Of a DNA stretch of 64,000 bases, positions 53,860 to 64,000 are shown piece after piece. The DNA lies in assembly GCF_000835495.1 (NCBI RefSeq), contig NW_015622546.1:1490883-1554882 (forward strand), in the 5' to 3' direction. A program made the position numbers and the translations under genes. This DNA comes from Cladophialophora immunda. Taxonomy: Eukaryota; Ascomycota; Eurotiomycetes; Chaetothyriales; Herpotrichiellaceae. Below the pieces are notes generated by a model, which did not search any database, was not told where the DNA came from, and saw nothing but the letters and a program-made list of their open reading frames with translations. Position 1 is the stretch's first letter. Every line of letters begins with the position of its first letter.

Positions 53860-54645
53860 CCAGTTTCTCAAAGTTTTTGCTAGACGAAGGGGCCGACCCA
53901 GACAACAGCGAATTCCATGGCTATTCCGCAATTGAGAACGCCACCTTATAAGGACACTAAGATCTTGTGGAACTTCTCTTGAAATGCGGTACCGGACGAC
54001 ATCGTGGTTCACCACCCTTGGGTCTGGCTCCCACTGGAGGGCACGAAGTAATTGCAAAAATGCTGTTGAATAAGGCCCAACAACACAGACCAAGAGCTCA
54101 TTATTAAAGCGGCTGCCATTGGAACTAAAGAGGTGATCAACGTCCTCCTCGCAAAGGGGGCCGATCCAAATACGACCAACACATACCGTCGATCGCCACT
54201 TTCCGAAGCAATAATGTACGGTCATGACGAAGTGGCACAACTTTTGATCAGCGCAGGTGCCAACGTGGAATCATCTGCGTCATTGCTTTCTATGGCCTCG
54301 CAAACGGGAAATACAAGCTTGGTAGGATGTCTTCTTTGGGCTGGGGCGAATGTTCATGCCAGAGACGATGGAGGCTTTACTCCGCTGATGTTTGCTGCTT
54401 TGTCTGGGTATGAAGACGTAACATCCATGCTTCTAGAAGCAGGCGCCAACGTTAATCCAAGATCCTCCAAAGGGAATACACCGCTGAGCCTCGCAGCAGG
54501 CAATGGTCATAGAGAGGTGGTAAGTATGCTTCTGAGGGCTGGTGCTAACCCCGAGTCCAAGGACGACGTGGAGGTTCCCAAGAGTAAGACAACCGCCAAT
54601 GCCACCACCAAGACCAGTATGGCCTTCAGGAAGAGGGGTCGATGA
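53860..54645 (+). pseudogene. Ankyrin-repeat protein, broken copy
   Basis: Clear ankyrin units are present in two reading frames. One frame gives FLLDEGADPDNSEFHGYSAI and, after two in-frame TAA codons (about 53948-53962), DLVELLLKCG and GGHEVIAKMLLNKA. After a frame change near 54075 the second frame gives GTKEVINVLLAKGADPN, GHDEVAQLLISAGANVES, NTSLVGCLLWAGANVHARDD, DVTSMLLEAGANVNPRSSKG and NGHREVVSMLLRAGANPES, then loses the pattern and stops at 54645. No ATG begins the long frame before several repeats in. Breaks and missing start point to a decayed gene, formerly perhaps the repeat-sensor part of a larger protein. It lies 250 bp downstream of the HeLo-like gene on the same strand, so a former association or fusion is possible. 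Confidence 0.7.
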
Positions 54646-55292
54646 GATGCTCACCTCAGCGGACCTCCTGTGAGGGATACTCACTGGCTGCGCTTCTTCC
54701 TGCCATCTGTATTGGCCGTATCCATCATCGATGGCACGGGCATGTCACCTCGGGTCGCGAGATCCACGGAGGTAGTTGCTCGATTGAGCCTGGCATTTGA
54801 GGGAGAGGACTTCCCCTTCCGCATCTCTCCGGATTATACGAAACCTTTGCAGAAGTCTACACATCAGCAGTGGTAGATCCAGTACAGCAAGGTCATAGCG
54901 CTCCTCTTGTGTCGTCAACCCTCTCCGTCACACCGACCATCCAGAGTCCACCCTTTATGCGAAGCTGAGATGCCGGCGGAGCATTCTCTCCGTGAACATG
55001 AGGATCTCCGAGTCGCGATCCGGATTTTGTTCAATGCTCTGCCAGCATCGGAAGGGAGCATAACCTCTCCTGAATACAGTCAAAAGAGATACTTTACCTT
55101 TGCTACAGAATGTGATTGTCCTTGGCGTCTTGGCAGGTCTAAATATATCCATCCCCTATTCCTCAACGTGCGCACCACCCAGGCAAAAAACGAATGTACC
55201 AAGAGAATCGGAACAGTAAAAGAGAAAGCTTCAACCACCACTTCGTTCCCTAACCCAGAGAAGGATCAAAGGCCAACCGAACAAAAAAGAAA
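54646..55292. other. Region between the broken ankyrin gene and the tRNA
   Basis: About 650 bases. Plus frames at 54670-54876 and 54907-55350 lack motifs; the second overlaps the tRNA gene on the other strand, so it is probably not coding. The stretch may be further debris of the broken gene. Confidence 0.35.
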
Positions 55293-55380
55293 TGCCTCCA
55301 TTGAGAGTCGAACTCAAGACCTCGACATTCCAGTAGATAGGGGCTACTAGTGTCGCGCTCTACCGCTGAGCTATGAAGGC
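55293..55380 (-). tRNA. tRNA-Thr (anticodon AGT) with a 16-nt intron
   Basis: Read 5' to 3' on the minus strand from 55380: acceptor stem GCCTTCA pairs with TGGAGGC (one G-U pair) plus discriminator A. The D arm is GCTC-AGCGGTA-GAGC. The anticodon stem CGACA/TGTCG holds loop CT-AGT-A, interrupted after position 37 by a 16-nt intron before the last loop A. The T arm is TTGAG-TTCGACT-CTCAA. All arms pair and the intron is at the canonical position, so the gene should be functional. Mature length is 72 nt before CCA addition. The internal A and B boxes are present. Confidence 0.93.
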
Positions 55381-56801
55381 CGCGGAGAACTCGCTGCGAG
55401 GCGCGTCTCCCGGCACTTCTTGGAAGAGTTTGCGAGAGTCCAGGATATATAGATTAGTTTTTTTGAAGGGTCTGTGTGAGTGGAGTGAGCTATGTACAGC
55501 TCCGTACGGCTCGGCGAATAGAGAGAGAGGGAAGGAAACTAGTGGTAGTAGTAGTGGGCACCGTTGGGAGCTGGATCCTTCAGCTAATGATCCTAACCCT
55601 AACCCTAACCCTCGGCGATGACCATGAGTCCTATGATTGATTGATTGATTGATCGACCTGGTATCATTTCGAGGACTTACGTTACTCTACCCACCTGCTC
55701 ATACTTACTTGTAAACCATATGAGTCCCTCGTCCTCCACGCCATGCCCAAGGTCCGAGAACTGAGGGATCAGAGAAAACAACCATCCAGAGACGAACGGA
55801 TGACCACTCCCTCCCTCCTCTCGTAACCTCCACCAAGATCACTATCACATTCTCTTGACCCTGACACAGGCAGCTAGGTAGGTGCTGGAAGGAATTTGGC
55901 AACATACTCCGTACACACTGCGCGTAAATCTTGCAAGACTACACATAGCACGGCGAGGCTCCGTCGGCCGACCCTCCCAATATGGAGTATTGCCAAAAAC
56001 GAGAAACACCACGGGAGAAAGTCAGACGGGGTATGAGGCGACTGGGTCGTTATTGAGTGACAAGCGCGAATACGGGACAGTGAACAGCAACGGCAAACAC
56101 ATCCGAAGCGCACATTATCAATCCCCTGGCTGGCATCTTCTATTTGGATGGTCTACACAGCATGCCATGTACAACACAGGTATCTGAACCTTCGACAAAG
56201 AGCTGGTGCTAGACTTTGACCACTATAGTATTCGTGTTAATACACATTCCGGAAAAAGAGTTGAAAATATTCCAATGATTCTCCCCGTGTATGATAAGGA
56301 CGAGCTGAGGATCTCTGGCTCTGTATTAGCAATGCATGAAATGCTCCTAGAGAGGATAACGGGCTGGGGCCCATACTTACATCATGTTACAACATAGCTA
56401 CTTCAAGTTGGCCTCTGTTTCGACGAAGTTGTGGGCCTGTTCAAGAGGGCAGACGTCCGGAAGGGCAAGGTAGTATAGCCCTCGTAACCTAACCTCCATG
56501 TGCACCACGAGCCTCTGGATGGGATTCCCTCTCGAGTCTCTGTAGTTCTGTGGAACTCTCTTGGACTTTCTCTCCGCGTAGACTATCGGAAAGACTCCGG
56601 TTTGGTGAAGAATACCCTGGATGTTTCAAAGGGCAGAGCGGTTGCCATCTGATAAGATCCTCCGACCGAGACAACGCGGTCTCGCCCTTCAACGGAAATA
56701 GTGTTGCCCAGACCAGAATGAGAGGGCCGGATGGTGTGTAGCCCCCTTTCAGACTCCGGCAGGGATTTCGCGACCGCGTTATACACCATTCATATCCAGC
56801 T
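55381..56801. other. Intergenic region with interstitial telomeric repeat
   Basis: About 1.4 kb between the tRNA and the 3' end of TLG2. It contains the telomere-like repeat listed separately and a short run of TTGA tetranucleotides at about 55634-55653. Frames here are under 140 codons and motif-free. Confidence 0.45.
55592..55612. repeat. Interstitial telomeric repeat (CCCTAA)n
   Basis: Just over three units of CCTAAC/CCCTAA, the complement of the TTAGGG telomere repeat used by filamentous fungi, about 210 bp from the tRNA gene and near a TTGA microsatellite. Short internal arrays arise at double-strand-break repair sites or chromosome fusions, or serve as binding sites for telomere-repeat-binding regulators near promoters. 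Confidence 0.85.
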
Positions 56802-57908
56802 TTAAGGCGGACTGTCGGGATTCGCGGGGGTTGCAGGAGGTGGCACTGGTTGCGCTCGTTTCTTCGGTTTGATGAGCAGGAGGACAAACATGCCAATAAC
56901 AAGAAGCAACAACAAGAGCAGAATTTTGCGCTTGGTGTTGCGTCGTTGGTAGTTGGTTGCGACGATGAGCTCCTTCTCTGCTCCTTTCACATCTGTAGCC
57001 ATGCGTTCCACGTTGTAGTCAATGCGATCGAGCATGGTGCCCTGATCGATAACCATTGCCTGTAAATCACGGAATATGTCGGCCAACTCAATGATGCCTT
57101 TGGCGATGTCGTTGATTTCCTGTTCGCGTTGTGCAATGGCGGTGTCGTTTCTGTGCAATCGCTTCTGCGCTGTTTGCTGTAATGCTGATTGTCCTAGCCG
57201 TTTGTCGGCGTCAGACTCCAGCAAGGCTGGGTCGGAGTATGGGTTCTGAACTGGAATCGGAGTCGATGAACGGCCAATTGGTGATTCGAAGCCACCCAAT
57301 TGGCGAAGCTTGTTGAGGTAATTGCTTTGTTTCTTCCTAAATGTGGCGCTGACTTCTTGAACTCTAGATGCTAGAGCGACTTGTATATTCTTCGCCATGA
57401 TCTCGTCCCCTTTTTGAAGGTTGCCTGTCTCCCTCGCCTCTTTAACCATACTCTCGATGCGCTTGATGGCCTTTTGGCATTCCTGGAAGCCTCTCGTTAT
57501 CTCCGTCGTGAGCTGCTCTATTTCACGCTCCTCCTGCAGCTTGATCGACTCGTCATCGAAACCCGGAAGGACATGTTTTGAATGAAGCTTTTCCAACTTT
57601 GCAGCTTTGAGTGTGATGTCCTTGAGGATGTCGCTGACTTCGTCCTGGACATCGATCCAGCGTGGGGGGAGCAGATCCATCTCTATGACCGCATCGCCAT
57701 CATTCTCGTATGCCCCAACGGACATGAGTCCCCTGGTCTCCTCCGATGCTTGGTCGCCATAGCCGTTCGAGGAGGATGGGAGTCGGGGCTTCTTCGCGGG
57801 ATGGTGGGAATATGACTGGCGATAAGAGATATAGCTGGAAGATGGTTAGAAAATCTCGCCTCATACCAAGGGGTTTGAGCTATACAGATTCGTCCGATCC
57901 CTCCACAT
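56802..57908 (-). CDS. TLG2: Late Golgi/endosomal syntaxin TLG2 (syntaxin-16 family t-SNARE)
   Basis: Two exons, 57908-57886 (23 nt) and 57834-56802, with a 51-nt intron (GTATAG donor, TTCCAG acceptor), giving 351 residues. The splice produces MWRDRTNLYISYRQSYSHHP, the conserved Tlg2 start containing the short peptide that binds the Sec1/Munc18 protein Vps45. Helical Habc region at about 70-200 (LPPRWIDVQDEVSDILKDI onward), SNARE helix at about 240-300 (QREQEINDIAKGIIELADIF, VIDQGTMLDRIDYNVE, with its zero-layer Gln), then a C-terminal membrane anchor at about 312-331 (ILLLLLLLVIGMFVLLLI). The short tail after the anchor is Pro-rich. Tlg2 mediates fusion at the trans-Golgi network and endosomes. 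It diverges from calmodulin. Confidence 0.95.
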
Positions 57909-58455
57909 ATTGAGATTTGGTGGAATGGAGGGCGATCACATGTGACTGTGGTCTTCCGCTTGATCTTTGGTTGCTCTGACTGGCATGCTGGTCGACGATA
58001 TAGCTGAGTAGGGGGGAGGATGTAGTTCAGACGATGCTCAGGAACTCAGTGCCATCGGAGCAGCAGGTATTGTCAGAGCGGCATTGAGCATAGGTTGCGC
58101 GACACAGGCAGCCGATGAGCAAAGTGGACAGCAACGGCGACTTGTGGACGGTGACGAAGGTATGGCCCGGAGAATCAATGATCCGGAATCAAGAATCCTC
58201 CCGCAATCCTTCGTCCTTTCAGCTGGGGGCCAAATTCCAGCGCCAAAATCCAGTGGAGTTCGAGGCTTGCCCTGTCCACGGACAACGTTAGTCGTAACCC
58301 TGCAGTTCAGTTTACGCCGCCGCTTCAGCTGCTTTGGAACGAGATATATCCTCCCTCTAGGACACCACACATATTTATACCCCCTTTCCACCATTGCGCA
58401 CCAACACAACTTGACCTTGACTGCAAAGACCACCGTTTCGTGATCGATTTCCACC
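57909..58455. promoter_or_regulatory. Divergent TLG2/calmodulin promoter
   Basis: About 550 bases between divergent starts. A TATA-like ATATTTATA at about 58371-58379 sits roughly 80 bp before the calmodulin ATG and is followed by a pyrimidine-rich stretch, a reasonable core promoter. No supportable ORF. Confidence 0.5.
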
Positions 58456-59258
<803 letters not shown>

Positions 59259-59613
59259 GCGAATTATTGACGAGAACCAGTGATGGGCACAGAGCAAGGG
59301 ACAGGAGCGAGGACACGGCTTCTAGCAGATGAGGGAGCCCATCAACAACTTAGTGAGAAGAGCTACTGGGCGGTGATGGCACAACGGGATCTTCCGGTTT
59401 CTGCTTGATAAAGACCAGTTCTGAACTGATTCAGGCGTCCTGGGCAAAGTGCGCCCCTGAAGTATTTGAGCGAGGTACAATGAAACCAACTCAAACAATC
59501 TCCTGGCGCCCTGACCACGTTATCCTTCCGATTTCATTATTGATTCCTGGGTATCGTTATGGCTCATACGAGCTATCTATTGCCGTCAAACATCCTTGAA
59601 CAGGAAAGAAGCA
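59259..59613. other. Convergent 3' region of calmodulin and dienelactone hydrolase
   Basis: About 355 bases holding the two 3' UTRs. No supportable gene or repeat. Confidence 0.4.
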
Positions 59614-60744
59614 TCAGTGCGACTTCAGCCAGTCCAGCATTTGTTGAAATGCCGCTGCCTGGGCTCTTTTGATCTCAGGCGAATCGTAATCTCCATACAC
59701 CGCAAATCCTATACCACGTTCAGTAACTCCCCCTTTACTCACTCTAGGATGTGTCTGAGTTGAAACTCACCATGCGGAACCTCAGGGTATGTCTTGATCT
59801 CATGCTCAATGCGGCTTGCTGCAAGGTGTTTCCGACCAACTTCCAGCACTTCGTCGGGAAATAGAGGGTCATTCTCTGGGAAAGATAGTCAGCCATGAGT
59901 CTGAACAATCACCAGCACAGCAGTCTCGCCTACCGACACAAACCATTGTCAGAGGCGCCTTGATGGCCTTGAGGTCCTCGCGCGTCACCAAGGTCGCATG
60001 CGCTGCAGCGCCCGCCTTAATAAGCGGCTCCTTCTTGATCATCCCTTCTTCTTCATCCTTCCCCCCTGGCCCTTGCATAGGAGGGTCAGGATGTTCGCCG
60101 GCTAGCATAATCACATACTTTCCACCAAAGCAGTATCCCACGCTATAGATCCCTTGTCCATGGGCGACAGCATCCGCATATTCGTCTTTGCACGTCTCGA
60201 TCACCTTGAATAAGATGGGAAGAACTTTCTCCGGTGTTTGGCGGGCTAGCCACATATCCACGAGGAACGATTTGGCCGTCTCGGCGGCACCGAGCTTTAT
60301 TCGTTCGAGAATGCCCGGACTGTGCGGTGGTTCCCCAGGAGAGGTGGGAGACGTGAGCACTGTAGTCTTGTTGGAACTCGGTGCCGGATCACCGTTGAAT
60401 TGGTCGGGCATGATCACAACAAACCCTTCGGCGGCGAACATGTCTGCTTGAATCTGATTGTTTACCGAGTGCACACCCGTGCCAGAAGTCAGGAGGAGGA
60501 GAAGATTGGCTGGAGTGTTTGGATAGTCGGCCGGCTTGGAGATGTAGACGTCGACGTCACCCATCTTGGACATTTCGCCGGACGGCTGACGACTATCTGG
60601 TGCCGGGCGGTCTGTTACGCAGTGTTCCCCCATACTGGGACCAGTTTGGGCTTTTGAATCTGCCGATGAGATTGCAGAGGGTTCGACTTGAGGTTCCATG
60701 GCATCAGATTCGGGAGCCCTTGTTGCAAGTTCAGAGTCGGCCAT
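59614..60744 (-). CDS. Dienelactone hydrolase family protein
   Basis: Three exons, 60744-59934, 59875-59771 and 59708-59614, with introns of 58 and 62 nt, giving 336 residues. An alpha/beta hydrolase of the dienelactone hydrolase (carboxymethylenebutenolidase) family. The nucleophile Cys205 lies in SVGYCFGGKYVIM. Intron 1 splits the Glu codon of VCVENDPLFPDE, restoring the Asp motif, and intron 2 splits the Gly of EVPHGFAVYGDY, which holds the catalytic His. All three triad regions thus need the spliced model. The N-terminal 65 residues (rich in Glu, Ser and Pro) are an extension beyond the usual roughly 245-residue fold. The protein begins with KPADYPNTPANLLLLLTSGT in its first strand. Substrate unknown; such proteins act on lactones or esters. 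It diverges from RFA1. Confidence 0.9.
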
Positions 60745-61395
60745 GATGGAGCACAGAAGTGATGGGTAAGCGTTACTTTCTCTGGGGTTTGACTGTCGTC
60801 TGCTTCGCACCAGATCTCTATGGTTGTTTGTGCGATGATTCAAGCATTGGTTGAGGGATGTTCACCGGGCAGGTTACCTTGTACGGTCCCTTGTAGTGCA
60901 GAGAGGTGACCTCCCACTTGAGAACAACCTAGATAATTGCAGGTCTGACAAGAAGTCGCTCTCCAGACCTGTGACAAGATCCTCGTATCCTGCCTGGAGA
61001 TGACCCAATGCGCTTCACTGCGGTAGATACCCGAATGCTCATATGACTCATACAATCGCAGAACAGACTGATGACGACCTATCCAGAATACAGACACGGT
61101 CTAGATACTATGAGACTGGGAGCCGCCAGTGCAGAATACGGCGAATGTTGAACATGGAGCCTGCACAAAAACACCACGTCAGACGACGGCGCTTTGTAAC
61201 CACCGAAGTTGGTTGCGCCACTCTGCGAGGCTGATGCAGCGGTGGCGGGGAACCACTTAACGCGTTGGAACGCGTCGAAGAAAGTGGGAGCCCGCAGGCA
61301 TCATTAGGGCTCTCCCGCTATTCAACTCACCAACATTTGTTCCAATCTGCCTTTTGCAACATCTGTCTCGTTCAATCCGCCTCTCAGTTCTAGCC
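60745..61395. other. Divergent promoter of dienelactone hydrolase and RFA1
   Basis: About 650 bases between divergent starts, without a supportable ORF. The two MluI cell-cycle boxes near 61260-61275 are listed separately. Confidence 0.45.
61260..61275. promoter_or_regulatory. Pair of MluI cell-cycle boxes (ACGCGT) upstream of RFA1
   Basis: Two exact ACGCGT hexamers (61260-61265 and 61270-61275), with starts 10 bp apart so that they face the same helix side, about 120 bp upstream of the RFA1 ATG. ACGCGT is the known binding site of the MBF (Mbp1-Swi6) G1/S activator in yeasts, which controls DNA replication genes including RFA1. The tandem arrangement strongly suggests conserved cell-cycle control. 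Confidence 0.7.
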
Positions 61396-63393
61396 ATGAA
61401 TTCTCCTGCTGCCGCGCTCGCGCGCGTCGATGCTGGCTCGCTCGCAGACATTTTTGAGGACCGTCCTGGCAGGGTCGAACACCCCGTCATGCGTAAGTTG
61501 CCATCTCGTGTTTAGAGGAGCCCACATGGTTCAACATAACTGCATTCTCGATGGAGACTGACAGCAAACAGAATGTGTTCAGATCAAGCCCATTGCAACT
61601 CAACAAGGCGGACAGGAGCGCCACCGAGTCATTTTCAGCGACACGAAGAACTACATCCAGACGATGCTGGCGGTGCACCAGAATCAGCTTGTAGAGGAGA
61701 AAATTCTGCGCAGAGGAGTTCTCGTGCAACTGATGGGATATTCTGCGAACAAGGTCAAGGCGAAACGGTAAGACGGGCTCTTTCTGACCTGTGATGGCGC
61801 TGATCGTCTGTCCCAGTATCCTCATCGTGACAGATATCAAAGTCCTTGAAGAGTATGGCGAGCACGAGAAACTCGGCGACCCTAAGCCACTGGAGTTGAA
61901 AGCCGAAGAGGAGGAGAAAGCCTACCCTACATCGATTACGAGTAATGGATTCTATGGGACCAAGCAAGAACAACCAAAACAGAGCCGCCCCATGGGCCAT
62001 GTGAAACCCTCGTCGTCAGCCCATGCGAACATCTACCCCATCGAAGCAATATCACCATATTCCAACAAATGGACGATCAAGGCGCGTTGCACAAACAAGT
62101 CGGACATCAAGACATGGCATAATCGCAATGGTGAGGGCAAATTGTTTAGTGTAAACCTCTTGGACGAGAGTGGCGAGATCCGAGCTACTGGGTTCAACGA
62201 TCAGTGTGATCAACTCTACGACTTGTTCCAAGAAGGCAACGTTTACTACATTTCCAGTCCTTGCAGAGTCACTTTGGCGAAGAAGCAGTTTTCAAATCTG
62301 GCGAATGACTACGAGCTCCATTTTGAGAAAGACACCACTGTGGAGAAAGCAGAGGAGCAGGACGGTGTCCCTCAGGTTCGATACAACTTCACCACCATCG
62401 CAGACTTGCAATCTGTGGAAAAAGACACCACCATCGACGTCATTGGAGTGCTCAAGGATATTGGCGAGACTTCACAAATCACTTCCAAAACCACGAGCAA
62501 GCCGTATGATAAGAGGGAGCTCACCCTGGTCGACAACACGGGATACTCGGTCCGCCTCACGATTTGGGGGAAGACCGCAGCCTCGTTTGACGTACCCCCT
62601 GAATCGGTTGTCGCTTTCAAAGGTGTCAAAGTCTCGGACTTTGGCGGGCGCAGCTTGAGTCTGCTAAGTTCTGGCTCAGTGACCGCCAATCCTGACATGC
62701 CTGAGGCGCACAGATTGAAGGGGTGGTACGAAGATCAAGGTCGGAGTGGCAGTTTCGCGACGCATGCCAATATTCAAGGCACTGTCGCAGCTGGAGCCGG
62801 TTCTCGAGGTGATCCATTCAAGACTATCGCGCAAGTCAAAGATGAGCAACTTGGCATGTCAGACAACGCCGACTTCTTTTCCGTCAAGGCCTCAATACAA
62901 TACATCAAGCAAGACAATTTCTGTTATCCCGCATGTTTGTCGGAAGGATGCAATAAAAAAGTCTTTGAAATTGATCCTGGCCAGTGGCGCTGCGAACGGT
63001 GCGACAAGAACCATCCGAAACCTGAATATCGGTACATCATGTCGGTCAACATTAGCGATCATACTGGACAACTCTGGGTCAGTTGCTTTGACGAAACAGG
63101 CAGATTGGTCATTGGCATGACTGCGGACGAGTTGATGGAGATCAAGGAGGTGGACGAGAAGAGACTCGCCGAGATATTCTCGGAGGCAAATTGCAAGACA
63201 TGGAATTGGAAGTGCAAGGCGAAGCTCGATACTTTCCAAGAACAGCAACGGTAAGGCAAAACCCCATATTTTCGACGTCGCGACTAACTCGGATTCCAGG
63301 GTTCGCTATCAAGTCACCTCGGCAGCACCGCTGAACTACGTGACCGAATCGCAGAAGCTGATCGAACTGATCAAGCAGTACAACATCGATTAG
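61396..63393 (+). CDS. RFA1: Replication protein A large subunit (RFA1/RPA1)
   Basis: Four exons, 61396-61492, 61572-61767, 61817-63250 and 63300-63393, with introns of 79, 49 and 49 nt, giving 606 residues. The N-terminal OB fold (residues 1-110) starts MNSPAAALARVDAGSLADIF. DNA-binding domain A begins about residue 175 (IYPIEAISPYSNKWTIKARC), domain B at about 295-400 (YNFTTIADLQSVEKDTTIDV, VRLTIWGKTA), and domain C at about 435-600. Domain C contains a zinc ribbon at about 470-495 (CYPAC, SEGC, CERCDKNHP). RPA coats single-stranded DNA in replication, repair and recombination. Rad52, encoded at the other end of the window, binds it. The last intron lies in FQEQQRVRYQ and the gene ends in KQYNID. 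Confidence 0.97.
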
Positions 63394-64000
63394 AGGGAGA
63401 GAGGGCCATTCTTGTGGCGTTGAGGTGTTAGAGGGACCAACTGCGGCCGCAATGTCATTATACCAGAATGATAAGCCTTTTACCTGACTTTGGCAAAGAG
63501 CTTGTGTGTGGATGGACGGTAAGAAAGCCACCGGGGAGCCAATTAGGAGCTTAGGGTGAAAGATGTTTTGTCAGAGGGGCGTCTGCACTGTGTCTGATAG
63601 CTGCGACTATGAAATGTGCAATGATGGTGGAGGCCAATAACGATGTTCTTCCGGCGGAAGATTGCAGCTAAGGGCCGTGTGTTTAGTAATGGCGTCATGT
63701 CATCAGCAAATTCCTCCTCCAGAGAGTCACATGTAATTGCTGTTCTTACTGTCCCCTCCTCGACGTTTCTGGCGGCATTGGACAGAGCCCAAAAGGAGCA
63801 ACACCAGGTAAGCATATCCCCTAGAAGCCGTGTTCGCGATCTCCTCGAATCTTTCACCCGCAAGCCGTCGATCCCGAGGCTGCGATCTCCCCCCTCCCTT
63901 CTCTCTGCCCTCTATCAACCTTGAATGAACTCGACGGCAACTGTCTGCTCGAGGGTCGCATTAGAAATCCCGCGTGTCCAACGGCTAAGGGCCGGGTATT
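63394..64000. other. Right edge, no supportable gene
   Basis: The first part is the RFA1 3' UTR. Plus frame 63643-63924 begins with a real ATG and is rich in Ser and Arg, and minus frame 63543-63863 overlaps it. Neither has a recognisable motif. One may be the first exon of a gene running off the right edge, but I cannot decide. Confidence 0.35.

Noticed and set aside
54907..55350. Plus-strand frame of 147 codons next to the broken ankyrin gene
   Set aside because: It runs through the opposite strand of the tRNA-Thr gene and lacks motifs.
63930..64000. Possible tRNA-Ser-like ATTAGAAAT sequence at the right edge
   Set aside because: No matching acceptor, D or T arm could be paired on either strand.

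Overview
The window is nuclear DNA of a filamentous ascomycete (Pezizomycotina). The evidence is short GT-AG introns in conserved genes (histone H4, calmodulin, replication protein A, PKA), family types confined to or typical of these fungi (DUF3433 membrane protein, bHLH with the SREBP-type tyrosine, HeLo-like/DUF7580 proteins, a bifunctional HIS7) and a TTAGGG-type telomeric motif. The gene set would suit Eurotiomycetes or a related class, but that is inference and I cannot place the species.

Left part (1-12 kb) is the less regular end. A class II aldolase/adducin protein runs off the left edge on the minus strand. It is followed by about 3 kb with no gene I can support, a bHLH regulator (3.7-4.6 kb), another poor stretch with an AT-rich patch at 6.1-6.2 kb, a doubtful small hypothetical gene, and a 1327-residue DUF3433 membrane glycoprotein.

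From 12 to 42 kb the window is dense housekeeping DNA: RAD52, lysophosphatidic acid acyltransferase (SLC1), HIS7, an Mdm1-like PXA-PX-Nexin_C protein, a RING-like/ankyrin protein, a hotdog thioesterase, ribosome biogenesis factor ERB1, deubiquitinase UBP14, a short-chain dehydrogenase, TORC2 subunit SIN1, PKA catalytic subunit, TIM13, an L-type lectin and histone H4.

From 43 to 55 kb lies an accessory island. It has a 1199-residue protein joining a HeLo-like helical N-terminus, a degenerate kinase-like (DUF7580-like) domain and a C-terminal trypsin-like protease with a complete candidate His-Asp-Ser triad. Next is a C2H2/PHD zinc-finger protein transcribed head to head with a second HeLo-like/DUF7580 protein, then a broken ankyrin-repeat gene. 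The island ends near an intron-containing tRNA-Thr and a short interstitial telomeric repeat. This looks like a fungal self/non-self or regulated cell-death locus and is the most interesting part of the window.

From 56.8 kb to the right edge housekeeping resumes: syntaxin TLG2 divergent from calmodulin, then a dienelactone hydrolase divergent from RFA1. RFA1 carries two MluI cell-cycle boxes upstream. HIS7 has a Gcn4/CpcA-type site upstream. A recurring trait is very short first coding exons: 3 nt (calmodulin), 8 nt (RAD52), 10 nt (H4) and 23 nt (SIN1, TLG2).
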